This document shows positions 6,097 through 8,544 of a stretch of DNA of 8,544 bases, one piece after another; positions within the stretch are counted from its first letter, which is position 1, and every line of letters starts with the position of its first letter. Under the pieces are notes generated by a model. The model had not been told where the DNA came from. It saw nothing but the letters and a program-made list of their open reading frames with translations, and did no database searches. The stretch comes from Planctomycetes bacterium UBA2386 (GTDB taxonomy: Bacteria > Planctomycetota > UBA1135 > UBA2386), in the NCBI GenBank assembly GCA_002343845.1, contig DDSQ01000050.1, forward strand, positions 13,512 through 22,055, written 5' to 3'. Position numbers and translations under genes: made by a program.

Positions 6097-6156
6097 ATGG
6101 GGATCACGCGACCCGGGCCTCCGGTCGGCGACCATCGGCCGCCGCGCGGTGTGGAG

Positions 6157-8544
6157 TCAGCGCAGGCCCGCCGCAGCGAACAGAGCCTCGGCCGACGCGC
6201 GCGCTTCCGGCAGTCGGGAGGTGTCCTTGCCCTTGCCCTGGGCGCTCTCGGGGCGGCCGCCGCCGCCCCCGCCGAGCAGGCCAGCGAGCGACTTGACCAG
6301 GTCGCCTGCCTTGATGCGCCCTGCCAGCGAGGGACTCACGGCGGCCGTGACCAGCACCTCGCCGTCGACGGTGCTGAACACGACGGCGACGAGCGGGTCG
6401 ATCGCCTTCACTGCGCGCTTCAGCAGTTCCTGGGCGTCCTTCGCCTGCAGGCCCGGGCGCTCGAACACGACGCTGTTCGCGCCGTCCTTTCGTTGCACCG
6501 CGGCCCCGAGTTTCGCGAGTTCGGCATCGAAGTCGGGCGCCAGGGCCTTCTCGAGGTCGCGGCGCACCTTCTTGAGTTCGTCGACGAGCTCCTGCACGCG
6601 GTCGCTGATCTTCGCGGCGGGCACCTTGAGCGACGTGGCGAGCGCGGCGAGCTGCGTTCGCTCCGCCTTGGCGAGGTCGAGCGCCACGAGGCCGGTCACG
6701 GCTTCGATGCGACGCGTGCCGGCGGCCACGGCCGTCTCGGTGGTGATGCGGAACGAACCGATGTTGCCGGTGTTGCGCACGTGCGTGCCGCCGCACAGCT
6801 CGCGGCTGAAGTCGCCGACGCGCAGCGTGCGCACCTGCTCGCCGTACTTCTCCCCGAACAGCGCCACGAAGCCCTGCGCGCGCGCGGCGGCGAGCGGCTG
6901 CACGACCGCCAGCGCCTCGTTCGCCTGCAGGATCTGCGCGTTCACCAGTTCTTCGACGCGCGCGAGTTGCTCGGCGGTCGGCTTCTCGGGCTGCGTGTAG
7001 TCGAAGCGCAGCCGCTCGGGAGCGACCTCGGAGCCGGCCTGGCTGACGTGGTCGCCGAGGACCTGCTTCAGGGCCGCGTGCAGGAGGTGCGTCGCGGTGT
7101 GGTTGCGTTCGGTCGCGGATCGGGCCGATTCGTCGACCGCCAGCTTCGCGGCGGCGCCGACGGCGAGATGGCCCTCCGTGATCGTGGCGTGGTGGAGGTG
7201 GAAGCCATCGAGCGCGGTCGTGTTCGCGATCGCCGCCGTGCCTGCCGGCGTGCGCAGGGCACCGCGGTCTCCGACCTGGCCGCCGCCTTGCGCGTAGAAC
7301 GGCGTGCGGTCGGTGACCAGCAGCACCTTCTGCCCGGCGCTCGCTTGCGGCAGCAGGACGTCGCCGTCGCCGACGATGCCGATGAGGCGGCCCTCGGTGC
7401 TGCGTTCGTCGTAGCCGGTGAACGTGGTCGGGGCGCACTTCGCCTCGCGCAGCTTGACCGCGACGCTGGCCGTGAACACCGCGTCCGCCGTCGCCATGCT
7501 CGCGCGCGCCCGCGTCCGCTGCGCTTCCATTGCGCGCTCGAACCCGCCTTCGTCGAGCCGGTGCCCACGCTCTTCCATCACCTTCTGCGTGATGTCGATC
7601 GGGAAGCCGTAGGTGTCGTGCAGGGTGAACGCGAAGTCGCCGCTGCCGTCGGTGGCGCGGCCCGCCGCCGGGTGCTTGGTGGCGGCCAGGAACTCGTCGA
7701 GCCGTTGCATGCCCTGGCGGTAGACGGTCAGGAAGTTCTCTTCCTCGGCTCGGATCACCGCGCGGCATTGGCCGGCGTTCTCGCGAACCTCGGGGTACTG
7801 CTCCCCCATCAGGCGGCCGACGACATCGACCAGCTCGAACAGGAATGGCCGGTGCAGTCCGAGTTCGTAGCCGTCGCGCGCCGCGCGGCGCAGGATCTTG
7901 CGCACGACGTAGCCGCGGCCTTCGTTGCTCGGCAGAGCCCCGTCGGCGATGCAGAACGTGATCGCGCGCACATGGTCGGCGATGCGGCGCATGCGGATGT
8001 CGCGCTTGCCATCGCTGCCGTAGGCGACGCCGGTGATCGTCGCGAGGTGGTCGAGATACGGCCGGAACAGCTCGGTCTCGAAGTTGTTCTTGGCCCCCTG
8101 CAGCACCGCGGCGATGCGCTCGAGCCCGAGGCCGACGTCGATGTTCTTCTGCGGCAGCGGCTTCAGCGTGCCGTCCTCCTGCCGATCGAACTGCGTGAAC
8201 ACGCAGTTGCCGACCTCGGTGAAGCGGTCGTCCGGCAGCGACTCGAGTCCCTGCTTGGCCGGCAGCGGCTGCCCCGGCTTGCTGTCGAAGTAGATCTCGC
8301 TGCAAGGCCCGCACGGGCCGTTGGGGCCCTTGCTCGGCGCCTCCGCCGGCCAGAAGTTCTCCTTCTCGCCGAAGCGGAACACCCGCTCCGGCTTCAGGCC
8401 GACGTGCTGCGTCCAGATCGCGAAGGCCTCGTCATCGTCGCGATAGATGGTGACGACCATCTGGTCCGCGGGGATCCCGCAGACGTCCTTGAAGAAGGAC
8501 CAGATCCACGCGATGCACTCCTTCTTGAAGTAGTCGCCGAAGGA
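6157..8544 (-). CDS. alaS: Alanyl-tRNA synthetase, 5' end beyond the window
   Basis: AlaRS charges tRNA-Ala with alanine and clears mischarged Ser and Gly. The open frame continues through the ATG at 8460 to the window edge, reading SFGDYFKKECIAWIWSF, a conserved early AlaRS segment. About 795 of roughly 875 residues are present and about 80 are missing. In visible numbering, the aminoacylation core has NFW at 63-65, GPNGPCGPCSEIYFD at 73-87 and IDVGLGLERIAAVLQG at 135-150. The segment GRGYVVRKILRRA follows at 209-221. The editing domain has DRTPFYAQGGGQVGDRG, the zinc-site pair HTATH (H482, H486) and CGGTH (C584, H588). The C-terminal DHHA1-type domain ends with six glycines and RPESAQGKGKD. 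Two oddities: about five extra residues before GPCGPC compared with E. coli, and EVGN where EIWN is normal. The frame is intact, so it looks functional. The 3' end is 241 bases from rpmF. Confidence 0.98.
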   Translation of the reverse strand, partial: SFGDYFKKECIAWIWSFFKDVCGIPADQMVVTIYRDDDEAFAIWTQHVGLKPERVFRFGEKENFWPAEAPSKGPNGPCGPCSEIYFDSKPGQPLPAKQGLESLPDDRFTEVGNCVFTQFDRQEDGTLKPLPQKNIDVGLGLERIAAVLQGAKNNFETELFRPYLDHLATITGVAYGSDGKRDIRMRRIADHVRAITFCIADGALPSNEGRGYVVRKILRRAARDGYELGLHRPFLFELVDVVGRLMGEQYPEVRENAGQCRAVIRAEEENFLTVYRQGMQRLDEFLAATKHPAAGRATDGSGDFAFTLHDTYGFPIDITQKVMEERGHRLDEGGFERAMEAQRTRARASMATADAVFTASVAVKLREAKCAPTTFTGYDERSTEGRLIGIVGDGDVLLPQASAGQKVLLVTDRTPFYAQGGGQVGDRGALRTPAGTAAIANTTALDGFHLHHATITEGHLAVGAAAKLAVDESARSATERNHTATHLLHAALKQVLGDHVSQAGSEVAPERLRFDYTQPEKPTAEQLARVEELVNAQILQANEALAVVQPLAAARAQGFVALFGEKYGEQVRTLRVGDFSRELCGGTHVRNTGNIGSFRITTETAVAAGTRRIEAVTGLVALDLAKAERTQLAALATSLKVPAAKISDRVQELVDELKKVRRDLEKALAPDFDAELAKLGAAVQRKDGANSVVFERPGLQAKDAQELLKRAVKAIDPLVAVVFSTVDGEVLVTAAVSPSLAGRIKAGDLVKSLAGLLGGGGGGRPESAQGKGKDTSRLPEARASAEALFAAAGLR

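Noticed and set aside
5935..6135. Minus-strand open frame of 66 codons between alaS and rpmF, considered as a small upstream gene
   Set aside because: There is no Shine-Dalgarno before its ATG, no resemblance to DUF177 or other families, and it overlaps the hairpins and the candidate promoter.
6104..8314. Minus-strand open frame of 736 codons in another frame of alaS
   Set aside because: It overlaps the real alaS frame almost fully and is extremely Arg-rich. The alaS frame contains all family motifs.
1..8544. Search by eye for CRISPR repeats, insertion-sequence ends, tRNA genes, phage or defence genes
   Set aside because: No spaced direct repeats, transposase motifs, cloverleaf-like segments or foreign-looking composition were seen. 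The window is ordinary core chromosome.

Overview
The window is strongly GC-rich, with most third codon positions G or C. It reads as a chromosomal housekeeping segment. All nine genes I can support lie on the minus strand, so the biological order runs from right to left: alaS (5' end outside the window), rpmF, plsX, fabH, fabG, acpP, fabF, an unrecognised 109-residue gene, and a ROK-family sugar kinase whose 3' end is outside the window. The lineage cannot be fixed from the sequence alone. A GC-rich, non-proteobacterial-looking bacterium is likely. The AlaRS insertion ending in GPNGPCGPCSEI reminds me of Planctomycetota-type enzymes, but that is a low-confidence impression.

Region 1 (6157-8544): most of alanyl-tRNA synthetase, about 795 residues, lacking roughly the first 80. 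Region 2 (5916-6156): a 241-base gap with hairpins behind alaS, one plausible promoter, and a UUCG-capped hairpin in the presumed rpmF leader. Region 3 (1212-5915): the ribosomal protein L32 / fatty acid and phospholipid block rpmF-plsX-fabH-fabG-acpP-fabF. PlsX makes acyl-phosphate from acyl-ACP, FabH starts chains, FabG does the first reduction, AcpP carries the chain, and FabF elongates it. The usual fabD (malonyl-CoA:ACP transacylase) between fabH and fabG is absent, and no yceD/DUF177 gene precedes rpmF. plsX and fabH overlap by ATGA.

Region 4 (1015-1211): a 197-base spacer after fabF with four consecutive inverted repeats, probably a terminator or other structured RNA. Region 5 (1-1014): a TTG-initiated small protein with a strong Shine-Dalgarno, coupled by an ATGA overlap to the ROK kinase.

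I found no mobile element, tRNA, rRNA, CRISPR array or phage gene, and no evidence of a new defence or biosynthetic system. The most useful second looks are the unknown small gene coupled to the kinase, the hairpin cluster behind fabF, the missing fabD, and two departures from normally conserved residues: EVGN for EIWN in AlaRS, and a His in place of the third zinc-site Cys in the ROK kinase.
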